Below are positions 42,220 to 51,263 of a stretch of DNA of 57,087 nucleotides, piece after piece (the stretch's first letter is position 1; each line of letters starts with the position of its first letter). Made by a program: the position numbers and the translations under genes. Location of the stretch: NCBI GenBank assembly GCA_964420065.1, contig CAYQQK010000014.1, positions 1 through 57,087 of the forward strand, written 5' to 3'. A model generated the notes under the pieces. That model made no database searches. It saw only the letters and a program-made list of their open reading frames with translations, and was not told the DNA's origin. The stretch is from CAYQQK01 sp964420065 (GTDB lineage Bacteria; Bacillota; Dethiobacteria; DTU022).

Positions 42220-42669
42220 TCAACCCTCCAGTATGGGGGTATAGCGGGCAAGCATACCGGGATTTTCATGAAAAGGAACCCCCTCTAAAAGCAGCCAGGC
42301 ATGGCTCAAAAGTTCATCATTTTCTTTGCATACCCCCACCACCGCCCGGGCTTCCAGGCCAAGACGGCGGCAGCAATGGTAAAGAACCAGGGTCCGCCGC
42401 AGGCACGGCTTTTTACTGCGGTAGATGCGGTGCAGATAAAAGTTGAGCGCTCGCCAGGTTTTATCCAGGGTTTCCCGGCCTGTCTCCCCGGTAGTCTCCA
42501 CCGGCCGCTGTTTTCCCCTCTTCGGCCGTTCCAGGCCGGCAATACCCTTCAGGATATCCCGGCACGGCAGGTAGCGCAGGCGGATCGAATAGCAGACCAG
42601 GAGAAAAAAAGAACGCGCCAGAAGGGCCAGATCACGCGGCAGGTCATACCCCTTCCAGTACCACATCAC
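42220..42669 (-). CDS. Lasso-type B2 leader peptidase (transglutaminase fold)
   Basis: Cysteine peptidase of the lasso B2 family, 149 residues. The catalytic Cys89 lies in PCLRRTLVLYHCCRRLG and the His123 in SHAWLLLEG; an acidic residue follows. In lasso biosynthesis this enzyme, guided by a PqqD-like partner, removes the leader peptide. It lies 16 bases after the PqqD-like gene and directly before the kinase-like gene. Confidence 0.85.
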   Translation of the reverse strand: MMWYWKGYDLPRDLALLARSFFLLVCYSIRLRYLPCRDILKGIAGLERPKRGKQRPVETTGETGRETLDKTWRALNFYLHRIYRSKKPCLRRTLVLYHCCRRLGLEARAVVGVCKENDELLSHAWLLLEGVPFHENPGMLARYTPILEG

Positions 42670-42685
42670 TCATTTCCCCCGCCTC

Positions 42686-42958
42686 TTAACCTTTGAACAA
42701 GAGCAGATTGCCGGCGTTCATCCGAGAAACCCACTCCACGATATCCCGCTCCAGCACCGGGCGTTCGACCGCGTATTCATCCAGGAGCAACATGATAATT
42801 TCTTCCAGGGTCCGTGCGCCGTCCACCTTCTCCCACATCGACAGGCCCACCGTATTCAGACCGAAATATTTTCCGTCAGCCGGATTGAGGAGCACCCCTT
42901 CTCCTTCCAACTCACGCCAGACTATTTCCGGATTTTTTACCGGGATCCTTTGAAGCAT
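42686..42958 (-). CDS. PqqD-like RiPP recognition element protein
   Basis: A 90-residue stand-alone PqqD/B1 protein that binds leader peptides. The pattern GEGVLLNPADGKYFGLNTVGLSMWEKVDGARTLEEI is the winged-helix core. It is the first gene of the peptide cluster. Its fold is seen; binding to the product of the 38320-38412 gene is inferred from the leader motif. Confidence 0.88.
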   Translation of the reverse strand: MLQRIPVKNPEIVWRELEGEGVLLNPADGKYFGLNTVGLSMWEKVDGARTLEEIIMLLLDEYAVERPVLERDIVEWVSRMNAGNLLLFKG

Positions 42959-43030
42959 CTCGTCATCCCTATTTTTCTTGAATAAGTAACCCTAACCGTT
43001 CGCAACCAAAGCAACTCTTTTATCGCACTA

Positions 43031-44335
43031 TTAAAACAGCGTCTCCAACAGATCGGAGAGATCGGGGCGGCCGATCTCCTGCAGTTCATAGTGCAACCGC
43101 AAAACCGGCTTGTTCAGCTTGAGCACCCGGCCCAGATCGATCGGGGTGGCCCCCAGAACCAGATCGGCGTCGGAATGGTTGGCAGTTTCCTCCAGCTCCT
43201 GAATCTGTTTCGCACTGTAACCCATGGCCGGCAAAAGTGTTCCCATCTGAGGATACTTGACGAAAGTTTGGCAAATACTGCCCACCGCGAAGGGTCGCGG
43301 ATCGACCAGGGCAGCTGCGCCAAATTTACTGGCGGCGATGACCCCGGCCCCGTAGCCCATGCCGCCGTGGGTCAAGGTTGGGCCGTCCTCGATCACCAAT
43401 ACCCTTTTGCCTCGCATCAGGTGCCCGTCCGGAACGAACAAGGGCGACGCAGCCTCGATGATCAGCGCCTCCGGATTGGCCGCAGCAATATTTTGGCGAA
43501 CCGTATTGATCCCCTGCAGGTCGGCCGTTTCAACCTTGTTGATGATCACCGCGTCCGCCAAACGCAAATTCGTTTCCCCGGGATAATACTGCAACTCGTG
43601 CCCGGGACGGTGCGGGTCGACCAGGGTAATATGCACGTTGGAATGGTAAAAGGGGAGGTCGTTGTTGCCCCCGTCCCAGACGATCACGTCGGCTTCTTTT
43701 TCGGCCTCCTCAAGAATACGGCCGTAGTCCACACCGGCATAAACGATAATCCCGTGGTCAATGTGCGGTTCATATTCCTCCCGCTCCTCGATCGTGCAGC
43801 GGTGGCGGTCCAGATCGGCATAAGCGGCAAAACGCTGGCAGGTTTGAGCGGCGAGATCGCCGTAGGGCATGGGGTGACGCACGGCTACCACCCGCTTGCC
43901 CTCTTTCTTGAGCAGGTCACAGACCTTGCGTGTCGTCTGACTCTTCCCGACCCCGGTGCGCACCGCGCAAACGGCGACGACCGGTTTGGCCGACTTGAGC
44001 ATCGTCGTGTACGGACCCATCAAACGAAAATCCGCTCCGGCAGCCAGGACGACGGAAGCCCGGGAACCAACGTAATCGTGCGACACATCGCTATAGGCGA
44101 AAACAACCTGTTCCACGGCGTGGGCCCGGATCAGTTCCGGCAGTTCCGCCTCGGGGAAAATGGGCACCCCCTCGGGATAAAGGCTGCCGGCCAGCGCCGG
44201 CGGATAGAGCCGGCCTTCGATATCGGGAATCTGGGTAGCAGTGAAGGCTACCACGCGGTACTCCGGGCGATGGCGGAAAAAGACGTTGAAATTATGAAAG
44301 TCCCTTCCGGCTGCACCCATAATAATTACTCGCAC
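43031..44335 (-). CDS. GTPase/cyclic 2,3-diphosphoglycerate synthetase-like protein
   Basis: A P-loop protein of 434 residues, with VCAVRTGVGKSQTTRKV (about residues 120-136), a second site VIVWDGGNNDLPF and NKVETAD. It matches the cyclic 2,3-diphosphoglycerate synthetase/CobW-like group, which is widespread in anaerobic bacteria that do not make that solute. In bacteria it often lies near carbamoyltransferase genes, as here next to argF. The start GTG 44335 has its nearest AAAGGGGG about 20 bases away, so the start may be slightly different. Confidence 0.75.
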   Translation of the reverse strand: MRVIIMGAAGRDFHNFNVFFRHRPEYRVVAFTATQIPDIEGRLYPPALAGSLYPEGVPIFPEAELPELIRAHAVEQVVFAYSDVSHDYVGSRASVVLAAGADFRLMGPYTTMLKSAKPVVAVCAVRTGVGKSQTTRKVCDLLKKEGKRVVAVRHPMPYGDLAAQTCQRFAAYADLDRHRCTIEEREEYEPHIDHGIIVYAGVDYGRILEEAEKEADVIVWDGGNNDLPFYHSNVHITLVDPHRPGHELQYYPGETNLRLADAVIINKVETADLQGINTVRQNIAAANPEALIIEAASPLFVPDGHLMRGKRVLVIEDGPTLTHGGMGYGAGVIAASKFGAAALVDPRPFAVGSICQTFVKYPQMGTLLPAMGYSAKQIQELEETANHSDADLVLGATPIDLGRVLKLNKPVLRLHYELQEIGRPDLSDLLETLF

Positions 44336-44410
44336 AGGCTGGCTCAGAATCGGTTCCCCCTTTCAAGATGTCCGCGTGGCGCGGATAAAGTAAGCGGAAA
44401 AACATGCTTT

Positions 44411-45343
44411 TTACATGAGCAGGGCCAAGATTGCTTTCTGGACGTGAAGACGGTTTTCGGCCTGATCGAATACGATCGAACCCGGTCCGTCCATGACAAC
44501 GGAAGTGATCTCTTCGCCGCGGTGGGCCGGCAGGCAATGCATCACCAACACCCCGGCCGGGGCCAGGGCCAACAAAGCTTCATTGACCTGGTAAGGCATC
44601 AAGGTTTGCCTGCGCCGCTCCTGTTCCTCTTCCTGCCCCATGCTGGTCCAGACATCCGTATAGATCATGTCGGCTTCCCGAACAGCCTCCTGCGGCCCGG
44701 TTACAATTTCAAGCCTGGCCCCGCTTGAAGCCGCATCCGTCCGGGCCAGTCGAACCACCTCCGGGTCGGGCTGATACCCCGGCGGGCAACAGACGATCAC
44801 GTTCATCCCCACCCGGGCCCCGGCAAACATAAGTGAATGGGCCATATTGTTACCGTCGCCGATAAAGGCCAGGGTTAGACCGGTGAGACAATTTTTCTTT
44901 TCGCGGATCGTAAACAGATCGGAGAGTGCCTGACAGGGGTGAAGCAGGTCGGTCAGGCCGTTGATCACCGGAACGTCACTGTAACGGGCCAGATCCAAAA
45001 CGTCCCGGTGATCGAAAGTACGGATCATGATCCCGTCCAGGTAGCGGCTTAAATTTCGGGCCGTATCGGCCATGGTTTCACCCCGTTTTAACTGCAGGTC
45101 ACCGGCACCCAAGTAAAGGGCATGTCCTCCCAGTTGCCACATCCCGACCTCAAAAGAAACACGGGTGCGGGTCGAGGTTTTCTGAAAGATCATGCCCAGG
45201 GCCTTCCCTTTTAAAGGATGATAGTGTTCCCCCATCTTCTGTTTCATTTTGAGAAGATGCGCTGTATCAAGGATCTGATATATTTCCTCTTCCGTATAAT
45301 CATGAATGGAAATCAGATCCCGCCCTTTCAAATTTACCGCCAT
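44411..45343 (-). CDS. argF: Ornithine carbamoyltransferase
   Basis: Forms citrulline from carbamoyl phosphate and ornithine. The carbamoyl-phosphate loop STRTRVSFEVG (about residues 56-66), HPCQALSDL and the ornithine-binding MHCLPAHRGEEI are intact. The length of 310 residues is usual. ATG 45343 follows GGGAGG. It may be cotranscribed with the GTPase-like gene. Confidence 0.94.
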   Translation of the reverse strand: MAVNLKGRDLISIHDYTEEEIYQILDTAHLLKMKQKMGEHYHPLKGKALGMIFQKTSTRTRVSFEVGMWQLGGHALYLGAGDLQLKRGETMADTARNLSRYLDGIMIRTFDHRDVLDLARYSDVPVINGLTDLLHPCQALSDLFTIREKKNCLTGLTLAFIGDGNNMAHSLMFAGARVGMNVIVCCPPGYQPDPEVVRLARTDAASSGARLEIVTGPQEAVREADMIYTDVWTSMGQEEEQERRRQTLMPYQVNEALLALAPAGVLVMHCLPAHRGEEITSVVMDGPGSIVFDQAENRLHVQKAILALLM

Positions 45344-45503
45344 GACTATTTGTTCCTCCCTTAACCTTGCCCGATCTTATCTCCCATCGCCGCCCCCACC
45401 GGGGGCAGTTTGACCGCAGGGACTACGAGTGGTAAGGATGTTTACGGCGCCCGGTGCATTGCCCTGCCCCTGTTTCTTACCGGAACAGGTCCGGGGAACG
45501 GTT

Positions 45504-46655
45504 TCAAGCAGGTGCATCCCGCTCATACTCCGCACCGCCGCCTCTTACAGCGGGAAGTTCCGTCAGCACCCCGGACAGAGCCTCAAGAAAACGTTCGTTC
45601 TGTTCCTTGGTGCCGTAGGTTACCCGGATATAGGTCGGAAAACCGAAGATGTCTCCGGTCCTGACAATGACGCCGCGCTGCAATAGCCGTGTAAACACGG
45701 CCCGGCAATCCCGCTTGACATCGACAAAATAAAAATTGGCCTGGGTTGGAACCGCCTTCAGCCCCAATTGCGCCAGTCCGGACTGAATCTGGCGCCGCCC
45801 CTTCAGCACCAGCTGCAGGCTGCGTTCGATGTGGTCCCTGTCCTCCAGGGCTGCCCGGGCGGCTTCCTGCGCTGCGGTATTCACGTTGAAAGGTTCGCGA
45901 ACCCGGTGCAGATCCGCCGCTACCGGCGCCGGGGCGACACCATAGCCGATCCGTAAACCCGCCAAACCGTAGATTTTTGAAAAAGTGCGCAGTACCACTA
46001 CCGGATAGCCCTGCCGCAAAAGTCCGATGCTATCCGGATATTCCGGATCCCGGGCATACTCACAGTAAGCCTCATCCAGGACCACCAGAATTCCCCCCGG
46101 AAGCCGCTCAAAAAACTGCTTGAGGGCATCACGGGAGAACATGGAACCGGTCGGATTGTTGGGGTTGCTTAAAAAAACAAGGCGAGTGCGCCCGTTCAAA
46201 GCGGCAGCCAACGCCGGCGGGTCAAAAGCGAAATCTCTTCCCCAAAGCGGAACATAACGGGGGGTTCCGCCCATCACCCGCAGAGCTAACTCGTATTCCG
46301 AAAAAGTCGGTTGAACCGTTACCCCCTCATCGCCGGGATTAATATAAGTCCGGCAAAGCAGGCCCAAAATTTCGTCGGAACCGTTGCCGAAAATGAGTTG
46401 CCGCGGATCCAACTGCAGCTTTGCCGCTAAAGCTTCTTTTAAATAGAAACAGTTTCCATCGGGGTAGTAATGGAAACGACCCATAGTATTTTCAAGAGCT
46501 TTGATGGCCAGCGGCGATGGGCCGAGGGGGTTTTCATTGGAAGCAAGCTTGATCACACCGGTCAGGCCCAGTTCTCGCTCAACTTCTTCCACCGGCTTGC
46601 CCGGTACGTACGGCTTGATCAAATCCAGGCAGGTGCGTCTGGCCGGATAATGCAT
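45504..46655 (-). CDS. hisC: Histidinol-phosphate aminotransferase
   Basis: Class I/II PLP aminotransferase. It shows LASNENPLGPS, FLSNPNNPTG, VLDEAYCEYA and the PLP-lysine context RTFSKIYGLAGLRIGYG (about residues 225-240). It makes histidinol phosphate, or by broad specificity an aromatic amino acid. ATG 46655 follows AAAGGAGGG. No other his gene is nearby. Confidence 0.9.
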   Translation of the reverse strand: MHYPARRTCLDLIKPYVPGKPVEEVERELGLTGVIKLASNENPLGPSPLAIKALENTMGRFHYYPDGNCFYLKEALAAKLQLDPRQLIFGNGSDEILGLLCRTYINPGDEGVTVQPTFSEYELALRVMGGTPRYVPLWGRDFAFDPPALAAALNGRTRLVFLSNPNNPTGSMFSRDALKQFFERLPGGILVVLDEAYCEYARDPEYPDSIGLLRQGYPVVVLRTFSKIYGLAGLRIGYGVAPAPVAADLHRVREPFNVNTAAQEAARAALEDRDHIERSLQLVLKGRRQIQSGLAQLGLKAVPTQANFYFVDVKRDCRAVFTRLLQRGVIVRTGDIFGFPTYIRVTYGTKEQNERFLEALSGVLTELPAVRGGGAEYERDAPA

Positions 46656-46741
46656 TTCGTTTCTTCCCTCCTTTAACTTTCATTATTATACCGGATCTTG
46701 AATATAACTTAAACAAGCAGGATCGGACTGGAGGCGTCACC

Positions 46742-47524
46742 TTGTTTATTACCGTTATATTCAGCCGGAAACGGCTTAAATTACTGGGCGGCCTTATCCT
46801 GGTTTTCGCCTTATTGCTGCTGACGCCGCTCTTGAACCTGCCGGAACGCCTGGCCATGGTCACGACCAGGGAAAACCGCCTCGTCCCGATCTACTACGTC
46901 GATACCCCGGAAAAAAAGGTAGCCTTCTCTTTTGACGCCAGTTGGGGCGCCGAACGCACCCCGCTCATCCTTGAAATATTGCAGGAAAACGATATCAAAA
47001 CCACCTTCTTCCTGACCGGTTTCTGGGTGGAAAAATACCCCGATTTCGTCCGGCAGATCGCCGCCGCGGGGCACGAGATCGGCAACCATACTGCGACCCA
47101 CCCTCACCTGAGCACCTGCACTCCGGAACAGATCCGCGAAGAACTGGTTCAAGTCGAGGAGATGATCACCGAAATCAGCGGGCAGAAACCGGCCCTCTTC
47201 CGCCCCCCCTTTGGTGATTACACCAACGAGGTCATCAAAACCGCCGCCGCGCTGAACTACCAAACGATCCAGTGGAGCGTCGATTCTCTTGACTGGCAGA
47301 ATCTCGGTGCGGAAGAGATCATCCGCCGCGTCAGTGATCGCGCCCACAAGGGGGCGATCATTCTCTTTCATAACAATGGGCTCCATACTGCAGAGGCGCT
47401 GCCCGAAATGATCGATTACTTCCACAGCCACGGCTACACCATCCTCCCGATCTCGGAGCTGATTTACCACGACAACTTCACCATCGACCCGCACAGCGGG
47501 GCCCAGATCAAAGAAAAACCGTAG
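46742..47524 (+). CDS. Polysaccharide deacetylase (PdaB-like)
   Basis: Carbohydrate esterase family 4 enzyme. An N-terminal membrane segment (about residues 15-35) leads to the NodB domain: FSFDASWGAERTP (metal-binding Asp), FFLTGFWVEKYP, GNHTATHPHLS (metal His pair), FRPPFGDY and ILFHNNG. It resembles PdaB, which acts on spore cortex or wall polysaccharide. The start is TTG 46742 behind GGAGGCG. It is divergent from hisC. Confidence 0.88.
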   Translation: MFITVIFSRKRLKLLGGLILVFALLLLTPLLNLPERLAMVTTRENRLVPIYYVDTPEKKVAFSFDASWGAERTPLILEILQENDIKTTFFLTGFWVEKYPDFVRQIAAAGHEIGNHTATHPHLSTCTPEQIREELVQVEEMITEISGQKPALFRPPFGDYTNEVIKTAAALNYQTIQWSVDSLDWQNLGAEEIIRRVSDRAHKGAIILFHNNGLHTAEALPEMIDYFHSHGYTILPISELIYHDNFTIDPHSGAQIKEKP

Positions 47525-47615
47525 TCCCGAACCTTCCAAAATAATGCTCGAAATAGTAAGATAGAAGCGGGCGGCGAGCGAAAAAGAAAGCCATGCGGAC
47601 AAGGGGGGTGCCGGC

Positions 47616-49052
47616 ATGGCGGAGCAAGAACAAAAAGAAACCATTTTTGGTGCAATTAATCAACTGTTCCATTCAAAAGACAATATCAATATTCGCAATG
47701 TCCGTTTGGGAAACCTGCCCTATATGCTCATTTTCCCTTTGGCGCCTGTTTTTGCAAATATGCAGGGCGCTCTGTTTAGTGACTCGATTCACCTTTTCGG
47801 GCTCAATGCGATGACCCTGATGGGCAGCGCCTATTGCGCCGGGGCGGGGATGCTCTTTGCGCTGACCAATGTCAAGAATATGGCCCGGGTTTCGCGCCTA
47901 CTGGCCCTGACCACGGTGATTACCTTTGTGCCCTGGATTGTCATGGAAGAGAGCCGGCTCAGCCTGGTGCTGGCGATTCTCTTTATGCTCGGCCTGGGCG
48001 GCTGCGCCGCCTGCGCCGCTTTCGCCTATACTTTTGCTCTCAACAACACGGAGAGGCTGCTCGGAGCGGCGCTGATCTCGTTATTCTTCGCCCTGAACCA
48101 GCTCGATTCCGGGTTATCCTTCATCTCCGGTTTTTTTAATAAGACCTATTTAACATTGCTGGTCGCCGGCACCTTCATCTGCCTCTGTTGCTACAAAACT
48201 GAAGATTTCGACGCTGCTCTGAACCGGCCGAAAGCGACGCTCAACCCCCCTTTGAAACTGATGCTCTATTTCTTTATCGCCCATTATTTTGTAGAGATAT
48301 TCTATACCTACCTGCCGGGGGCCTCCTCGACCGGCGCCATGGTCGCCAACGGCGCGGTCGGCATACTGGTGGTCTGCCTCGCAGTGACGTTGCAGTTTCT
48401 TACCCGAAGCAGTATCTGGAATATGTGCAATCTCTTTTTTGTGGCGATCATCTGCACCTACCTCCTTTATTTCATGCCCGAAGGCTCCTTTCTAAGAGGC
48501 ATGGCCCGCTTGACCCACGGCTTTGAACAGATGGGCTATATCGCCGCCTACTATCTCTTGGGCTGTGTTTTTAAAAAACAGGGAGACTTTCGCCTGTTCA
48601 AATTATGTCTGGTGACCATCCTTCCGGTAAGCATGATTTCTTATCTTCTTCCGGGTTTGCTCGCCTCCCACGCGCCGGATCTGCTGCCCCTGGTCGCCAC
48701 AGCCACCTCCGGCGTCGTCTTTGTTGGGTTTATTTTAATGTCTCCCGCTTATTCGAAGCACCTCTTCCACGCCGAGTGGTCGGAGGATTTTCACGCTATT
48801 GATATGGGTGAGGCTGTGCGGCGGATGAAACAGGCGGATCCCCTCGAAGGGTCCAACCTTTCCCCCCGTGAAAAAGAGGTCGCCGCGCTGCTTTTAAAGG
48901 GGCGGACGGCCAAAGAGATTGCCGGGAAGCTGGAAATTTCCATCCATACCGCCAATTTTCACATCAAAAATTTGTACCGGAAACTCAAGATCGGCAGCCG
49001 CTCGGAACTGTTTCTATATTTCAGCTCCGCACTGCCATCCTTGAAGCAATAA
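47616..49052 (+). CDS. Membrane-integrated LuxR-type regulator
   Basis: The N-terminal 390 residues hold about 12 hydrophobic segments in an MFS-transporter-like order; the C-terminal 65 form a LuxR/GerE helix-turn-helix (LSPREKEVAALLLKGRTAKEIAGKL, about 414-465). Such fusions are known in Actinobacteria (Coriobacteriia) and Clostridia; they are thought to sense a small molecule in the membrane and act on DNA directly. It probably controls the next genes, which carry a shared operator. ATG 47616 follows GGGGGG. Confidence 0.85.
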   Translation: MAEQEQKETIFGAINQLFHSKDNINIRNVRLGNLPYMLIFPLAPVFANMQGALFSDSIHLFGLNAMTLMGSAYCAGAGMLFALTNVKNMARVSRLLALTTVITFVPWIVMEESRLSLVLAILFMLGLGGCAACAAFAYTFALNNTERLLGAALISLFFALNQLDSGLSFISGFFNKTYLTLLVAGTFICLCCYKTEDFDAALNRPKATLNPPLKLMLYFFIAHYFVEIFYTYLPGASSTGAMVANGAVGILVVCLAVTLQFLTRSSIWNMCNLFFVAIICTYLLYFMPEGSFLRGMARLTHGFEQMGYIAAYYLLGCVFKKQGDFRLFKLCLVTILPVSMISYLLPGLLASHAPDLLPLVATATSGVVFVGFILMSPAYSKHLFHAEWSEDFHAIDMGEAVRRMKQADPLEGSNLSPREKEVAALLLKGRTAKEIAGKLEISIHTANFHIKNLYRKLKIGSRSELFLYFSSALPSLKQ

Positions 49053-49095
49053 TGAAGCGATAAACTCCCATGACCCTGTTGCAATCCCGTGCTAC

Positions 49096-49141
49096 CTACC
49101 ACATTTGGTAGCTTTAAATTGTATCGGCTTCCCTTTAAAAT
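49096..49141 (+). promoter_or_regulatory. LuxR-type operator and -10 before PKD gene
   Basis: CTACCACATTTGGTAG (49096-49111), a perfect dyad CTACCA/TGGTAG with a 4-base centre. TAAAAT at 49136-49141 lies 24 bases after it, so the dyad is centred near -43, a classic activator position that replaces the -35. Confidence 0.75.
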
Positions 49142-49179
49142 GAAGTTAAAATGGATCATTTGAGAGGGAAGTGAAATCC

Positions 49180-50526
49180 ATGAGCCAAGAAAAAGAAACC
49201 GGAAAATCGCCTCCAAAAGATAAACGCGGTCTGTTGATCGGCGTTATAGTCGGTCTGGTGATCCTGCTGGTCCTAGCCGTGGTCGTTTTAGCCACACCAC
49301 TGAAAAAGACGTTCCTGGCGAAAAAAAGCGCGCCTGAAATTTCACTGGAACTGATCGGGGAGCAGCCGGAGGAGGAGGGTAAATACCGTCTTGAGGTTGA
49401 GGCCCTGGTTACAGGGAACCCTTTGCCGGAGGTAAGCTTTGGTCGCGATGACAGCGCGGGCGAGGCCGGTGAGAACCGGGCCTGGATCCTGCTGGCGCCG
49501 GGGGAACAATATACCCTGACCGCCGCCGCCGAAAACTCCGCGGGCCGGGCCTCCGCCTCGCTTGAACTGGAGGCGCCCGGCGAACCGGAGGATTCCCCCC
49601 ATCTACCGGGAACCTCCGCCCCTGCGGGACCGGGAGCATCTCAAAAACCTGAAACATCCCAGAAGCCTGACCCGGCAGAGGGGGAAAAGACCCCGGAATC
49701 CAGCCCGCCGGAGAAAAATAACCCGCCGGTGATTGAAGAAATCAATATAGATGAAAATATAGTTTTTACCGGGATCAACTACCAGATTACCGCTGTGGCC
49801 AGCGATCCGGACGGGGATTCTTTAACCTATGAGTGGTCCGGCGACGGCTCCATTGCCGGCGCCAATGCCAACCCCATCACCTGGACCGCCCCCGCCAAAA
49901 AAGGCGATTATACGATCAAGGTCACGGTCAAGGACGGACGCGGCGGCACAGCTACCATGAGCAAGGTGATCACCGTCAACAACCCCATATCCGCGCCAAA
50001 GCTGAAGAAGAAAACCACCTTGGCCCCGGTAAAGGGAGGAGAAAGTGGGTGGATCATCGAAAATGGTTCTCTAACAACCACGGCCACATACGCCGGTGAC
50101 AATGTATACAACCAGATGGTGCGGGGCTTTGTCAGCTTTGATATTGGCGAACTGGCCGACAGGGAGATTATACTAGTTAAGCTGCGCATGACGAACCCTA
50201 AGGTATTTGGCGATCCTTCCGCAATGGGCAATCTGGCGATGGGAACGGCGCACTGGGGGGCCCGGAAACTCGTTGCCGCAGATTACAATCTAAGCGGAAC
50301 GGGTTTTGGATGGCCCGAGACCTATGATTTTACTGTTACCAGCAAACCGGATAGCGAAGGCGTCAGCAGCAACTTGGCCAAGAAGTTGCAAGGATGCATC
50401 GATGACGGCTTGAACCGGTTCCAATTCCGATTTCAATTCTCCAAAAATAAGACCAACGATAACAATAGCCCCGACGGCGTTCAATACGAATTCGATAATA
50501 TTTCTCTGTATGTAGAGTACTACTAA
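49180..50526 (+). CDS. Single-pass surface protein with PKD domain
   Basis: About 448 residues. A basic N-terminus is followed by one membrane segment (about residues 20-42), so the rest faces outward. A first beta-rich part (50-130), a Pro/Ser/Glu-rich linker (130-195), a PKD-like domain (195-275: SDPDGDSLTYEWSGDG, VTVKDGRGGTATMS) and a C-terminal DNRLRE-like beta-sandwich (VRGFVSFDIGELADREIILVKL) follow. This is an adhesion or carbohydrate-contact layout; no catalytic site is seen. ATG 49180 follows GAGAGGGAAG. It ends with a strong hairpin. Confidence 0.75.
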   Translation: MSQEKETGKSPPKDKRGLLIGVIVGLVILLVLAVVVLATPLKKTFLAKKSAPEISLELIGEQPEEEGKYRLEVEALVTGNPLPEVSFGRDDSAGEAGENRAWILLAPGEQYTLTAAAENSAGRASASLELEAPGEPEDSPHLPGTSAPAGPGASQKPETSQKPDPAEGEKTPESSPPEKNNPPVIEEINIDENIVFTGINYQITAVASDPDGDSLTYEWSGDGSIAGANANPITWTAPAKKGDYTIKVTVKDGRGGTATMSKVITVNNPISAPKLKKKTTLAPVKGGESGWIIENGSLTTTATYAGDNVYNQMVRGFVSFDIGELADREIILVKLRMTNPKVFGDPSAMGNLAMGTAHWGARKLVAADYNLSGTGFGWPETYDFTVTSKPDSEGVSSNLAKKLQGCIDDGLNRFQFRFQFSKNKTNDNNSPDGVQYEFDNISLYVEYY

Positions 50527-50572
50527 AGGCGTCTTTTGCCAAATAAGTGGATCCCGGAGAGCAGAAAGCAGG

Positions 50573-50605
50573 GGGCGGGGAGCAAAATTGACTTGCTCCC
50601 CGCCC
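50573..50605 (+). terminator. Strong hairpin after PKD gene
   Basis: A perfect 13-base-pair GC-rich stem (50573-50585 with 50593-50605) and a 7-base loop. It is followed by GTTTA, not a long T-run, so termination is likely but not certain. Confidence 0.6.
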
Positions 50606-50754
50606 GTTTATGGGAGAACTTTTAATCTTTTTTGCCCGGCTTGGCCACACCCACCCCCTCCCCGAAGATAAATCCATCTTAACTTTCTCTCTTTGACAGG
50701 CCTTGGAGCTTTAAAACCCCCCCCCTTTTCGGTAATAGCGCTTATTTGAGCGGC

Positions 50755-50800
50755 CTACCACAATTGGCAGCTATCCAAAAAGCCGGCCCTTCCTTAACAT
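50755..50800 (+). promoter_or_regulatory. LuxR-type operator and -10 before solo LuxR gene
   Basis: CTACCACAATTGGCAG (50755-50770) differs from the first operator by two bases. TAACAT at 50795-50800 lies exactly 24 bases downstream, the same distance as at the PKD gene. Confidence 0.72.
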
Positions 50801-50821
50801 GGAATCAAAGAAGGGATTATC

Positions 50822-51049
50822 ATGAAAAGCGGCAAAAACATTGATCCAATCAAGCTCCTGACCCCCCGGGAAAGTGAAGTTTTCTACCTGCTGCTGGAGG
50901 GGATGAAAGCAAAAGAGATCGCCGCAAAAATGTCCATCAGCCCCTCGGGCGTTAACTATTTCGTCAAAAGAATATACAAGAAACTACAGGTCGAGAGCAA
51001 GGTTGATCTGATTCTAAAATATTTTGCTCTCCGGCCACCCCAAGCTTAA
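50822..51049 (+). CDS. Small LuxR-type DNA-binding protein
   Basis: Only 75 residues: a LuxR/GerE helix-turn-helix (LTPRESEVFYLLLEGMKAKEIAAKM, then SGVNYFVKRIYKKL) without a sensor domain. Its sequence parallels the C-terminal domain of the membrane LuxR protein 3 kb upstream, so both may read the same operator. ATG 50822 follows AAGGG. Being short and without a sensor, it might amplify or block the membrane regulator. Confidence 0.85.
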   Translation: MKSGKNIDPIKLLTPRESEVFYLLLEGMKAKEIAAKMSISPSGVNYFVKRIYKKLQVESKVDLILKYFALRPPQA

Positions 51050-51263
51050 AAGGAGTGGAGAAGTTGAAACCATGCCACAACCCGGGGCGCTCGGGTTCAC
51101 CGGCTTTTCCCCCAACGCCTTCAGCACGAGCCTGCCCGATTTTATTCAGCCTTTTTTTCGGTGTTGCTCCGGTGAGGACGCGCACGCCATTAACGTAATT
51201 TCCTGCAGGCCCTGGCAGCCGTCCGCATCGCGATGGTTTTTTTCGACCGAAACACACCGGACA

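Noticed and set aside
43091..44728. Open frame of 545 codons on the plus strand
   Set aside because: It is a shadow of the GTPase-like and argF genes, which have clear motifs on the minus strand.
50964..51257. A 97-codon minus-strand open frame between the solo LuxR gene and the EFR1 remnant
   Set aside because: It overlaps the LuxR gene antisense, has no ribosome site and no recognisable domain.
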